This document shows, piece by piece, positions 25,080-36,652 of a DNA stretch of 64,000 bases. Every line of letters begins with the position of its first letter. Position 1 is the first letter of the stretch. The notes under the pieces were generated by a model, which worked only from the letters and a program-made list of their open reading frames with translations, made no database searches and was not told where the DNA came from. The position numbers and the translations under genes are program-made. Origin of the DNA: Pezizomycotina sp. ARF18 (lineage: Eukaryota > Ascomycota); NCBI GenBank assembly GCA_002224055.1, contig AZLU01000002.1, forward strand, positions 104,396 through 168,395, in the 5' to 3' direction.

Positions 25080-25292
25080 ACAAATGTAATCTCTGTCTGA
25101 ACTAGCTCCGGCTCCGGCTTGAGGGGTTCCGGGAGTATATGGAAGTACTGAGAGCAATCATGCGCTGCTCAGCAGCGCATTGCCCATAGTACACCGTACA
25201 AACTGTTGGATGGCTTTGAAATTGATCTCGGTGGTGTGCCCGCTGGCACCGGCTATGTAACCAACACTAGTACGACTGTATATCACCACCGT
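25080..25292 (+). pseudogene. Gene fragment with GFEIDLGG motif, copy B
   Basis: Ends LDGFEIDLGGVPAGTGYV, NTSTTVYHHR and a stop at 25290-25292. DNA from about 25125 aligns with 23060-23190 of copy A. The distance from the preceding array gene is about 0.4 kb, against about 0.54 kb in copy A once the MITE is subtracted. Product unknown; the upstream exon was not found. Confidence 0.45.
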
Positions 25293-25634
25293 TAAGCCTG
25301 GAACTTCAGCTCACTTTTTTTTACCGGCCTTCTCGCTTGCATGGAACAAAGTGGGATAATACGGAATAATACTGATAAGGGATCAATCAACCCCTGCTAG
25401 TGGTTAACTGCTATCTTTAAATTGGTCAACAGGTGATAAATAAAGTATGTCCTCCGCACAGCGTTGTTTCAAATAAGTTAACTTAATGGCCCTCATATGT
25501 TGGAGCATAACAAGAAACGAACCTTCGAAGAGGCAAATTTATAGCCTTAGTACTCGGTATACCGGGCTGCATTGCTGAGAGACATGCTAACCCGCGCTCC
25601 TACTAATGGCTTGAGGAGAGATAAGTGGCACTAG
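25293..25634. other. Intergenic, nothing recognised
   Basis: No ORF of interest, repeat or RNA gene was seen between the tandem array and the LTR-like element. Confidence 0.5.
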
Positions 25635-25885
25635 TGTCGGGGTGTAGTGTAGTCACCATGAAAAGCAACACACTGTATAATGAATAGTATAATGTAATAA
25701 TAGTAAATAGGAGTAAAATCGAGTAGTATCAACTGACTATCCACCTCCGAGGAGGAGGAAGAACTAGCTTCTTTATATACGCAACTTTCTAGCAGGGCTG
25801 GAGGGCATCGCGTGCGCTCTGCTAGGCCGCGCCTTCTCGCGCGTCCTTGACGCCAAAACACGTGCTCTCTTTCTGCACGACGACA
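25635..25885. mobile_element. 251-bp LTR-like or MITE-like element
   Basis: The sequence starts TGTCGGGG and ends CGACA, and is flanked on both sides by CTAG. The flanks can also be read as the 8-bp palindrome CACTAGTG directly repeated on each side. The first reading (TG...CA, 4-bp duplication, a TTATATAC box near 25776) fits a solo LTR. The second (8-bp duplication, short imperfect inverted ends TCGgggTGtAG) fits a small hAT-like nonautonomous element. No other copy is in the window to decide between them. Confidence 0.5.
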
Positions 25886-26640
25886 CTAGTGCTGAAAATC
25901 CCAGAGGGCGTTGTAGCGCCCTAGGACGTAAATGTTTGAGAACGTATTCTGTTGAACTCCATTACACTTCACTAAAATTGACCATTATCCAGGTACGAGA
26001 ACGTGAAAGAGTCCTTCGAGCCTTAGAAAGAAACATCTGAATCCATATAATTATAAATGAATACCCTGATAGAAGCAACTGTCCGTTTTGAGGTCTCCTG
26101 GTAAAAAAAAAAAAAGAAAAAAAAAACCACAAAATAGAAAAAAAATGAAAAGGAAAAAAGAGTATGTTGTATTTGATAATTTAGGGAAAGTATAAGTTGT
26201 TTTATATCGTAGTAGCGAGTTCACATATCATATAGCAGGGCTTAGAACATATAAAACGCTGGGATGGGTCTTAGAATCAACGCCAGCGGGATGTTGCCAG
26301 GCGGCTGTAGAACTAACCATAATACAATTGTAGGACGCTACTGGCAGCGTTACAGATAATGTCGCATCAAAAGCCTAGAGCCTCAGATCTAAGTTAACCT
26401 GTTCACCAGCTTCTTTCAAAAATGTGGTGGATTTCAGCGACGTCAAGCTAGGCTAAATGGCCGATACTGAGTCTTAGCTCGTCGATTGATCATGTGATCA
26501 CGTTTTTTGTTGATATATCCGTTTTATATTCTCAATAACAGTTTTGTTTTAAGTCCTATGTTTTTTTTAAAATCACGATTTCGTTTGTCTCGATCTTGAT
26601 ATTCTTCAGAGTCCTTCAAGTTTTTTCATATTCTCTCGTC
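25886..26640. other. Non-coding, A-rich tract
   Basis: No gene recognised. An oligo-A/purine tract at 26101-26160 is low complexity. It could be a decayed retroposon tail but no attached element is visible. Confidence 0.4.
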
Positions 26641-26692
26641 ATATCCTATCTCTATATCCTGTCTTTATATCCTATCTTTATATTCTATTTCA
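26641..26692 (+). repeat. 13-bp minisatellite, four units
   Basis: Units ATATCCTATCTCT, ATATCCTGTCTTT, ATATCCTATCTTT and ATATTCTATTTCA follow each other without spacing. It is a short local tandem repeat with no coding role. Confidence 0.8.
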
Positions 26693-26803
26693 TGTCTTTC
26701 GCGTAATATCCTTCTTATAGGTTCAAACCTTCCAAATCGTGTATATGAGCAATAGGATTTTATTAAGCGTAAGGTTTAAAATACACAATTTGTAGGCACG
26801 TCT

Positions 26804-27054
26804 TGCTGGCGCAGAGCTATAATATCTAATAATATAGGATAGGATGTATCTATGGATTTAATACTAAACTAATCTTCCTCACTAAGGAAATACATGAATA
26901 TATAATAAACTGACAATGCTGTAATCTCACTAAAATATATATAATCTGCCTTGATGGCGCACAGCGCCTTATCGTCGTCATCTCTTAATATCTCCAGATG
27001 AGAATCCTTCCTTCTTAGCTATACAAGTATTATCTCGATATCTATAGATTAGCA
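26804..27054 (-). repeat. Solo LTR related to copia element 1
   Basis: Read on the minus strand this 251-bp stretch aligns with the 313-bp LTRs of the element at 8368-13283. It shares TGCTA at the start, ATCTATAG, the block GACGATAAGGC, the block CATCCTATCCTATATTATTAGA and the terminus GCGCCAGCA. A block of about 30 bp near its 5' end is missing and substitutions are common. It keeps many CpA and TpG sites, unlike the full element. No matching target duplication was seen. It is probably an older solo remnant of the same family. Confidence 0.85.
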
Positions 27055-27221
27055 GCCTTCAGGCCTGCGAAATAAGCTCGCACGTCTGCCTTTAAATACA
27101 TAAGAATATAGCTAGCTGTGACTGCTATAATGATAATAGCAGGAAGAATAGTGAAGTTCTCTGTTGAGGACTTAAAACCTAAGGTTTTAGCCAGATGCAG
27201 CGACATCGCGGGCATTTGCAT
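27042..27221 (-). CDS. Possible 59-residue membrane microprotein
   Basis: From an ATG near 27221 the frame reads MQMPAMSLHLAKTLGF, then a hydrophobic segment ILPAIIIIAVTASYILMYL, and ends KAANL with a stop at 27042. The last few codons and the stop lie inside the solo LTR, so the ORF tail was apparently replaced by the insertion. No family is recognised. It may be chance. Confidence 0.22.
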   Translation of the reverse strand: MQMPAMSLHLAKTLGFKSSTENFTILPAIIIIAVTASYILMYLKADVRAYFAGLKAANL

Positions 27222-27242
27222 GGCGGTTATCAAGGAGAACAA

Positions 27243-30200
27243 GCTTTATATGCCAATTATTCTTGCTACACCTGTCTCCTTATATATTATTTGCCTTTTC
27301 TCTGTTTCTTCTCTAAGAATCAAAGTACATTTATACAGTTATCTCGATACACCATCATTAAAATCTATATATTCACATTCCTTTATAGCTCACAAACACT
27401 TCGTAATCCAATTCAAAGAAAAAAAAAATTCTCTAACTGAATATGTTCCCAATAGACAAAATAAATACTTTAAGCTTAATAAAAATGCATCTCTCGCCTT
27501 AGTATACTTATAGAGATCGTCAGGGACGTACGTATCCAGTGAGAGACTTCTAGAGATATTAAGGATGACCTCGAATTAAGAATATCCATTGACTCCTGTA
27601 TCGCCAATAAGATTAGGACTCATCGCGCCAGCAATCTGCCGAAACCCGATAGACAGGAAAGAATAATTACGGCGGAGAACATCGTCACCACTAGGGCAAT
27701 CCTTAGACTCCACCTTTCCAGCACCAAGGAACAAAAGGCTCTTCGACCAAGAACATCCCGCAATTCTGGCTGTTCTTTTTATAACTATCGCGCTGAGGCG
27801 GGCACGGGCGGTGTACAATAGTTGTTCCCCGCACATAACCCCCGGAAGCAAGATCGTGAGGCGTAAGATTGTTTCGACGTCCGTTTCAAAGTGAGAATAT
27901 CGCGCGCCACGAGGGTGAGCTCTTTTGATCTCGGATCGATGTATAATTACGTATTCTCACTGCTTCTTCAAAACATATGTCATGGAAGAGACTAATAATA
28001 CCCATATCGATATAGAGACTTTGAACCATGATCACGGTAGTTATTATCTCCTCCGGAAAGTGGGGCTCTATTGTCTTATACAGTAGCTTTTTTTGGCATC
28101 GGGAATGGTTTATTTGAGATTCATCGACTGTATTAATATAGTAATAATCTTCAGAGTTGGATTGATTTCTCATCATCAATCGCTTGCGGAGCTGCAAAGA
28201 CTTCGCCGCAATGAAGTGAAAAGACTTTTTGTTTCACGACAAGGCTAGCCCACGACCCTGGTCTCTTCGATAAACAAAGTCGGCGAGGCGGAAAAAAATT
28301 CTTTCTGTTTGGCGAGTAGACCAAGCTGGAACCGGTCCCCACTTCTGCATGCAATTCTTTCAACCAAACTGCATGTGCGCCGTTTAGTCTAGAGTCTTCC
28401 GCGAATTAACTTCGAGGCCCCTGAGTTTGCGCGAAAACCTCGTAGCCAGTGGAAGGATAAAAAGCCTTCCCGTTGTGCGACGCTGCTGTCGGGGTTTTTG
28501 CTCCCGACGTTACCCGCGGTTTTATTACCTTATTTACATAACACGGAAGGAATTGAAAAATGAGGCTCGACTGATCACTGGAAGAAGTCGAGATCGTGAC
28601 AACGAGAGTATGCAAATCATTTCAGTTCAAGTCAATTAATAGCCTACGATTCAACAGCGTTGAAACCGACTTGAACATAGAGAAAACTACTTCTCAATCT
28701 CGTACAACCTCGCGCGAGCGAATCCGTGAAGCGATGTGATAGGATGGGGCAAAACAGAAGCAAGTCCTAAATGTAAGAAACGGCTTCGGTACAGGTTTTC
28801 ATGAGCGCTTTAGCATTTCAAAATGGTAAATTTATCCAGCTTCCGTTTTCTGCAACTTGACCCGAGCACGGCACAAACCGTCGACTGCTATCTAGAGCTC
28901 AGATCTACCTGCGAATGGAATGTGGTAGTATCCGAACCACAATAGCGACGTTTTGAATTTTCTCAATGAAGAGACTATCTGGTAGTCGGTAGCTGCCTGA
29001 TTGCATCGATCTCAGGGTTTCGAATGCGAAAGTTCTCCACATCCCGGATTGATAGAGGAGATCTTCGACAAGAAGAAAAGAGAATATGAGATAAAATTAC
29101 AGGAAGTTAGCATTCTCATTTAGGAGAATTTCGAGGTTTCTTTATCATCAAATCTAGAACTCTGAGCAGAGCGGGGTTGGACAGAGGAGATCTCCTTCTC
29201 GGCGTCACAGCTACCTGCTTATTCCAGTGCAATTTTGAGATCGTTTCGTCCATCCTTCCGTGAGAACCGACTGCTGCGGTGTTCTTTGTGATTATGCGAC
29301 GTTTGCTCCAAAGACGAGAAAGCGATCCTGCCGTGTCTGTTTGAAAACAACAGTCCAAGGTAGAAAATGTGAATAACAATTGTTCAGGTTAGTGATACCG
29401 AGAGAAGATACAGAATATTTATTTCACCATCCCGATGAATAATAACTCTGAATCGAAAGAAACCAACAGGAGCACAACGTTCACCCGTCTCAACGGCGGG
29501 ACTTTTTCAAATGCAGTATAACATTCTTCTACAGTATTTCATTGCTTTCCTACTATCTCCGCATGGTTCTTCGCACGTTCCCTGCCGCCTGCGAACATTT
29601 CCAATTCTTGACAAATTTTACCGCTGAGGCTCCGCCGATCCGAAACGTCCTAAGCAGGTGGATAAAACATTTGACATGTACGGTCAGAAAGATAAGATGA
29701 ATATTTCGTTCACGGGGCTCTGCGCTTCTACATAAGCAAGTGGAATTGAACAAGAAACAAATTCAACGATGGCAAAAAATAGCAAGTTACGCGCCTTGTA
29801 TCCAGTCTTGCATACGCGCCGATCACAGCCACGATAAGACGGTCGGCTGAGTCCCCTTCTGTCGATAAATAGAAATACAGAAAATCCTTCTAAATTCCCC
29901 TTGGAAGGTCTGTGAGATCAGATTCTGTTTTTGAATGATATTTTTCAGGAACTCATCTAGGGCAAAGATACGAAGTAACTTGCCGTCATTAACAGGAGAG
30001 ATGAGAGACACGGATGGATATTTTGAGACCGACTTTTCTGAATCGCCAGCAGGTGCGTCGGTTAAGGAACCCATTGGATACTCTTTCCCCCACCAACCAG
30101 TGCAACCCACCTGTAAGGTACTCGGTGGGCGAGGGAAGGCTGGAGGGGAAGGCTCGCTGACATGGCATTATTCAGGTGTTTGGTTTCTGGCACCCCTCCC

Positions 30201-30581
30201 ATACTGGACCGCCCTGGAACCAACACCGCATAAACAGGAATTTTACGGCGCTGGGTCGCAATACCCTGTAATAATCGAGTAATTGAAGAAGGACTATAAT
30301 TATATATTCCCTAGGCCTCCACCTACTGCAGGATTGAAAGAGGGGAATTTTGTTTCTTATTTCAATTTTCCGAGGAAGCGCTTCCTGCTACCCAGTAGCA
30401 TACATCAGCCCTTGCTTCCCTTGTTAGTATCCAGCTTCACGGCACTCCTTCTTTTGAATTTGTTTTGTTGAAAGGGCCTGGGTTTTTTGTTTCATGAACA
30501 CATACCGTAAGGCCAAGGGGCTTCAATCATTACCATTTACGTTTACTACGCCAGATCTGTCACAGGGAAGAAACCTTCGCG
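27243..30581. other. 3.3 kb without a recognised gene
   Basis: Scattered ORFs up to about 130 codons on both strands, for example 29935-30282 plus and 27886-28197 minus. They have no recognisable domain, no signal peptide and no paired splice signals I would defend. Possible promoter sequence of the rhodopsin-family gene at 30582 lies at the right end. Confidence 0.4.
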
Positions 30582-31950
30582 ATGGCTATCCCGCTGTGGC
30601 TAGCAGAGCAATGGATCGAATACTCCATCGGTGTATTCATCATCTTCCTCCGCATCTACACCCGCCTCAAGATCGTCGGCTTTAGAAACTGGAAGGGCGA
30701 CGACTACCTCATCTCGTCGCTCTCTTCTGGTACACTGTCACGATGGTCATGCATCAGTTCCTCTCGTATTACCCACGAACGTCGGTATATCCGACGCGCA
30801 AGCAAAGAAGCTATCGGAGCACCAGCTACAGCGCGCGATTCGGGGGTCAAAATATAATTTCGTCTCGTGGATTTCTTACTCGAATTTAATATGGAGTTTA
30901 AAATGCTGCATGTTATTCTTCTATGGAAGGCTTACGATGGGTCTCTGGCAGAGGAAGGTGGTCGTCGTGGGATGGTGGATGCTCGGGATTACGTATATTG
31001 GTGTTTGGTTGACGCTGCTGCTTCATTGCATGCCGGTCGAGTTGAACTGGCAGGTGAAGCCTCATCCAAGTAAGTCGCAACAAAGCCTTGTTTCCGTCCG
31101 CAAGCCGCGCAAGAATTATCACCCTTTCTAACCAGTATTTTATGTGGCATCAGAATGTATTCCTAGCATGCCGAACTTCTACGTCATCGGCGCATGCAAT
31201 ATCGTTACGGACGCTATTCTCTTACTCATCCCGATCCCTATCTTGCGAAAGGCTAAAATAGCTTTGAAACGGTGAGCCAAATCCCACTTTAACCAGTATT
31301 TACCTCGGAGAACGGCCACTAATAGGCACTACAGAAAGCTCATCATCGGCGTCCTTCTGTTCTCGGGTATCTTCATTATAATGGCGACAGCGTTGAACAA
31401 CATCCTCTCGATTCTCTACATCCTAAATCCCGGCAGGATGAACTTTTCACCTGGTTTTGTCACCGGCTGGTCTGCGCGCGAAAACGTAAGTTTCCCTAAG
31501 CCTTGATAAAGTTTCTCCACAATCCATCAGCAGATGCTAACAGCATTTACAGTTCGTCGCCGTCCTCGTCGTAAACCTCCCCTGTAAAAACCCCTCTTCT
31601 CCTCCTCGACATGGATCAAATCATCCACCCGATCTGGAACGCGCACCCACGGCTTTCTCGTCCGGCCACATGCCGCCATCCTCATCGCGGCAGAAACAGG
31701 TCGCTGGAAAACTCGGTGACATCGACATCGAGAGCTACGCGATGGAGAGGATAGTGCAGACGCCGAGCCCAAGTACGACAGCGACGTTTTCAAAGATTGA
31801 GAGCAGTTATAATTACAACGAAGGAGAGCTTAAATGGCCGGAGGGATACGTACGACCGTGTCATTTGAGATTAGCAGGCAGCAGCAGGCGCCGTGGTCGG
31901 TGTTCGACGGAAGGGGAGCGTTAACGTTGGAGGAACGTGAATATTATTGA
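30582..31950 (+). CDS. Fungal rhodopsin-domain membrane protein
   Basis: A member of the PF20684 family. The ATG at 30582 begins MAIPLWLAEQWIEYSIGVF, and helix 1 is followed by the conserved GDDYLI. Later blocks include FFYGRLTMGLWQRK, a helix ending LLLHCMPVELNWQVKPHPS, CNIVTDAILLLIPIPILRKA and LIIGVLLFSGIFIIMATAL. Three introns with clean signals are seen at 31070-31135 (branch TTCTAACC), 31272-31325 and 31486-31552. The C-terminal cytosolic tail ends TLEEREYY with TGA at 31948-31950. The frame changes after GDDYLI, near 30780 and in the tail, so the span is given rather than one ORF. It is closely related to the minus-strand gene at 48982-50485. Probable plasma-membrane seven-helix receptor-like protein; ligand unknown. 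Confidence 0.8.
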
Positions 31951-33707
31951 GGAGGGGATAGGCCGCCGATCGGGAGGAGGATCTAAGTGAAGAGATGATT
32001 GTTATTCCGTTTCTTTTTGGGCATTTACACAATATAAAGGGATTTAGGCATCATTGGGTACAGAGGCATATTCTTCTACTACTTTTCCACATTTTTCACT
32101 TCTTGTATTTTACTTACTAGTAGCCGTGCGAGATGCAATTGTAAGCGTTAAATGCGTTCATGTCCCATCCTACAGGATTCTACATACGCATGAAGACACG
32201 GAAGGGAAACTCTAGGGTTTAGGGCAAAGCTCGCGTCCCCTGCACAATTCGAACTTGCTTCCTTGAGCGATAATGGAACCTCGGAATTCCTTGTATGATT
32301 TTAGATATTTGGCTTTGAAAGCATACAGCGCCCATTGAACCGGGAATGTGCTCCCCGCAATTTGGAAGAAAAAGTTTATTATTCGCATGCGATAGCAATT
32401 GCGGAGAAGTTTATCAAAAACAGAAGGCTCGGAGATGAGAAGATCAGGTAGACGAAACGAAGAAAGCACCCCATTAAAGTTATTAACGCTAAGCTTAGTG
32501 CACGGGGCCTGGCCGAGTGGTGTATTTAGAAACCCAGTCTTTTAGCTCGAAGTGCCTGCAATTTCCATGCACGGGGGCTTTGGTTAATAATATGATAAAG
32601 AAACTTCCCAAACGTTTCTTCTATTGCATGAACGCCAGATCTCTCGCCATCTCGGTTCTGAGCACTTTTGCCGCCGCAATTTATAATTACATCGTTCAGA
32701 AAGTACCGCCTGGCGCCTAGCACAGCCCGTAATATCGATGTGTTTGCATGCCCGTAAATGAATCTCGTCTATAGAATTTTATGCGAGGAGTTGAGTTTTA
32801 TGTACTGAAGTAGCAGCTATTTAAGTGGGGGGAAAAAAGATAGCACAAGTCTCAATCATTAACATGGTTCTTATTTAACTAATTCCCAGCCGATTAAATT
32901 ATAGTCGAGTATTAATACTCCGTAGATATCAATCCAAAGGAACTATGATTTCATTTTGATTAATCGAAAATTTGCCGTATAACCAATCATTTACTTGGGC
33001 GGGATTTTTAATCTTTTCTTTGGAACGGGAGCTGCCCACTTGTACTCGGCGACAAAAATCGCAAGCGGTAACTCATCAAAAACCGCGGCAGATTTTTTTT
33101 TTTTTTTTTTTTTTATACTGTCGCTGAGCTGTACGACAAAAAAATGAATCGGGAAAAGATATTCCTCTGATAAAGTTCTGGTCTTTCGAGATACAGGTAC
33201 GATAGAAGGGAAATATACGATGCTCCGGGTACGATGTTCATTGAAACTCTATTTGGATTGATATGCTTACCATTCGAGTTTATCGCGGGTGAAAATAGCT
33301 TATGAGAACGAATATCTGGTTTTAGTCTGCTAACTTGGGTTGGTAGCAGAGTTGTGCTTTGAGACCACATGGACACGAGGCGGAAGCGCGTTGAAGATCA
33401 GGCCGTTGACTTAGACTTCGCGATCTGCGGTAAGGTTCGGCATGGTGCGCGTTTCGTGAGATTATTGGCCAATAGCATAGCTTGTGAACAATGAACTAAC
33501 CTTCTAATGTTCGGAATTGGAACGACGATGAAGCTTATTGGAAATTTCCTGGGTTTGTCTAGACCAAAATACGGTTATATTTAAAGAATGATGTTGCAGT
33601 ATAAATCGCTCCTCCCCCGAGTAACCCATCATCTACGTTTCCTGTAAAGACACAACTATAGTAGCGTTTCGCCGCCTCTGGTTTCTACATTATCGTCGAT
33701 TGCAATT
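31951..33707. other. No recognised gene; poly-T tract
   Basis: About 1.75 kb with short ORFs only. A run of about 22 T lies at 33092-33113. TGGCCGAGTGGT at 32511-32522 looks like a tRNA A-box, but no cloverleaf or B-box follows. Confidence 0.45.
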
Positions 33708-34994
33708 TTGTCGCAAGTTTGCTTCAAGGGAATAGGTTTAATTAACATCACACCTGAGAAAAGAGCACGTAAGAATGAGGGAATAATTGTAGCAGCTTTT
33801 ACTCGCGGGTGTCGTTCCGGCGCTTTCGCTCTCGCAGCACAAACCCGCGCCGGCGAGCCGAAGGGAGAGGAGGTCTCTGACATTCAAGCCTGGCTCGAGC
33901 AACTTGACCTCAAGAACGCCGGAGTGGATACGTTCCAGAGGAAACGTAGTGAAACTTATGGCAGCGTTGCGGACCCGACAGCCGGTGTGGACCTGGCGAG
34001 CGTTGTGGACCTGACAGCCGCTGCGGGTCGACACTCGCTGCGGCCCGGATGGCCGATGTGGCCCGGATACCAAGCTAAGCGAGACAATGAACTTAGGGAA
34101 TGCAACTGCTCTGGTGGTGGCGGCAACTTTTTCAAGAGGGCTCTCTGCAAGATACGCGACTGTTGACTAATTACCTGCCCCCTTCAACATCCCTATCAAC
34201 AGGCCGTGCCCACTCTACAATCATACTACTACTCCGGTTGCGACATCGACGGCCACCGTCACCTCGCCCACGGCAACAGGCACCATTGACTTCTCCACGC
34301 TGCTGCCCTCGGACGCCCCTCCGCTCCAATCTTCGATCCCATTCCAGGGCGCATTCGAACGCGAACCTCAGCATCCCAGCTCTCCTTAGCCCGTATATCG
34401 AGGGGAAGTCGTGTACGACTTTGATACCTCTACCGGCCCCGCCGGCGGCAAGACCGAACAGTTGGCGCTCACCGCCACGCTCAACGGCATCAACGTTGCC
34501 CATGTTCCGAGCTTGCCGGACGCACTCCGGTGGTTTACCAAGCCCAGCTCGACCAGTGGAACGTCTCCGAGCTGCTGATCTCCGCCAACTCCCCAATGAC
34601 CCCCACGGTTTGCTTCCCGTCACCCTGAGGAAGTATCACCGGCGTACCCGGATGAGTACTACCAGAACATCGCATTCGCCCGGCGAAACACGAACTACCC
34701 CAGCAACACAGCTTACGCTCAAGATGCCACTAACCCGAACGTCGAGTGGTACGCGCTTGTCGTCATGTTCTGCGGCCAGTTGCCAGCGGGTTATGCCAAC
34801 GTCACGCAGGCGTACGATGCCGGCTTGACCGTGTACGGATCGCTGTATGCGGCGAGGAATCTCGACGGCATTCGCAACCTCAAGAGGAACGCGACTTATA
34901 GTCGGCTCAACTCGCCAGCTGGTCAGCCATACAGTACTGCGGTATTTTGCTCGGCGCCGATTACAGCTTTTAGATTTAATCGCACCTTTTTATG
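33708..34994 (+). CDS. Hypothetical, probably secreted protein (frame-interrupted)
   Basis: A run of good coding sequence spans three frames. It begins with an Ala-rich stretch (AFALAAQTRAGEPKGEE) near 33815-33870 that could follow a signal peptide. Then come CNCSGGGGNFFKRALCKIRDC and a Thr/Pro/Ala linker (TPVATSTATVTSPTATGT). The C-terminal domain contains YDFDTSTGPAGGKTEQLAL, VVYQAQLDQWNVSELLISAN, NIAFARRNTNYPSNTAYA, WYALVVMFCGQLPAGYAN and TVYGSLYAARNLDGIR. The last frame ends at 34992-34994, possibly beyond the true stop. Changes of frame occur near 34170, 34390, 34520 and 34630. I do not recognise the family. The composition and N-linked sequons suggest an extracellular protein. Confidence 0.5.
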
Positions 34995-36652
34995 ATTTCA
35001 CTTTTTTTGAAGTTTGATCGCGATTATTTAAGGCTCCGAGTCGATGTAGTACAGTATTGTTATCCTCAGCCCTTTGATTTTGCGTTTATCCCTTTGAGCT
35101 CTAGCCTAATGGTAGATTTGAGTATCCAAAGGACTTCTTATTGATCGTCGTTCTTTGTGGATGTCAGTCAACAATTGTTTATTAAATGTACTTAGGTATA
35201 TAATTCAGTTTGAATAAAACTGACAAATTTGCCACTGCTGAAAACGACGATCCCGAGTCGTTAGTGAAGACTTGACTTGTCAAATATTGTTAACCGACGA
35301 TTGCGATGTCATGGCACTTGTTACTCAGGGGTCGCCGCAGAAGCCCAATAAACATGATACTAATACTGGTCAATGGATCAACGGTAGCTCTTACTAAAGC
35401 TCAGTGGTTGAAAAGGATATATATCACCAGCCAGCACCTTATGGGCTGTCTGCAAGCACAGGAGCTACTTAACTGTGACTACCAGAATACCGCTCAAACC
35501 ACTATGATAAACTTTTCGCTAGAAGTCTAATGAGCTTCCCGCTGCTAGCTGCACTGCATCCTGCGAGGTGCGATCAGCAGTTTTGAATGCCCTACCTGGC
35601 TTAGGCGAATTAGTGGGTAATGTTTAAGGTTTTCTTTCTCTGAATAATTTCAGAACCGTGGGTAGGCTGGATCGATGGTCAGTCGAATGTAGGGTTCCCC
35701 CAAGCAAATATTATTATATCCTCGCCCTTCGCCGAATATCTTCCCTAATTATTCCGCAACAGACTAGCTAACCTCATTGGCTCACGGTGTTTAGAATGAG
35801 GAAGAGATATGTGCTACTATCTTGCAGATCTGCTCCTGTGTCGATAGAGCCGGCACCGGCAACCGGCTCACACACATTTTCACAGTCGTCGAAATAATGG
35901 CGGCGAGAACGGAAAAATGGTGCGATAGAGTGTGTTCCCCCAACGCCCAGACTGGTCTCAGATTCTCAGCGGTGGGCCTGGTGGGGTGACTGAGCAGGTG
36001 GCTTTCGTTAGTGGAAGTTTAAAATCGACGTAACCACCTTGGCAAGCTCTCAATCCTATGGCGACAATTCTTTTGCCCCCCAAATGCTCACCAATTCTCC
36101 AGGTTATCACCAAATTCAAACGTAGTGTCCTCCGGAGATGGCACAGAGTCAGATAATAGCGTGGAGAGAGTGTGATTTTTAAATTTTTATAATGTAGATG
36201 AACTTTAATCCATGAAATGTTGCATGTTGGAAAGTTCGCTAGCCTGAGGTATTAATATTGAACGCCCCGGGGCCCCTTTTTGGATTGCTGTTGGGGTTTC
36301 ATGGTTCCGTGGTTCAGCTTTGGGAAGAGAATCAAAGAGTATAGGGTCAAATAAATAGAGGTCGATGTCTGCTCCCTTTCTTGATATTCTTTTCATGTAA
36401 GCCACTGACCCATAATCGTTCCCCGGAAGACGTTTCCTCTGCTTATTACACCGGGGGCTTTGCTACGCACGCGTCATAGATAGACAGTGTCGAAGGCGCG
36501 AACTGCTGGCAGAGAGAAGTTCGAGTATCGATCGAGCTAGCATCAAGGTAATATTACAACCCAATTTGTTGTTTTCTAACTGGAGTGGTCGTTGCACGGA
36601 ATCCTAATGGAGACTGACTGACCGTTACTATGTTCAGGTAAATCTAGACGCG
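34995..36652. other. No recognised gene
   Basis: About 1.65 kb with short ORFs (35306-35530 plus, 36205-36405 minus) that carry no recognisable domain. The right end is the 5' flank of the rhodopsin-family gene at 36653. Confidence 0.45.

Noticed and set aside
32511-32522. TGGCCGAGTGGT, a tRNA A-box-like sequence
   Set aside because: No B-box and no cloverleaf can be drawn in the following 100 bases, so I do not call a tRNA or SINE.
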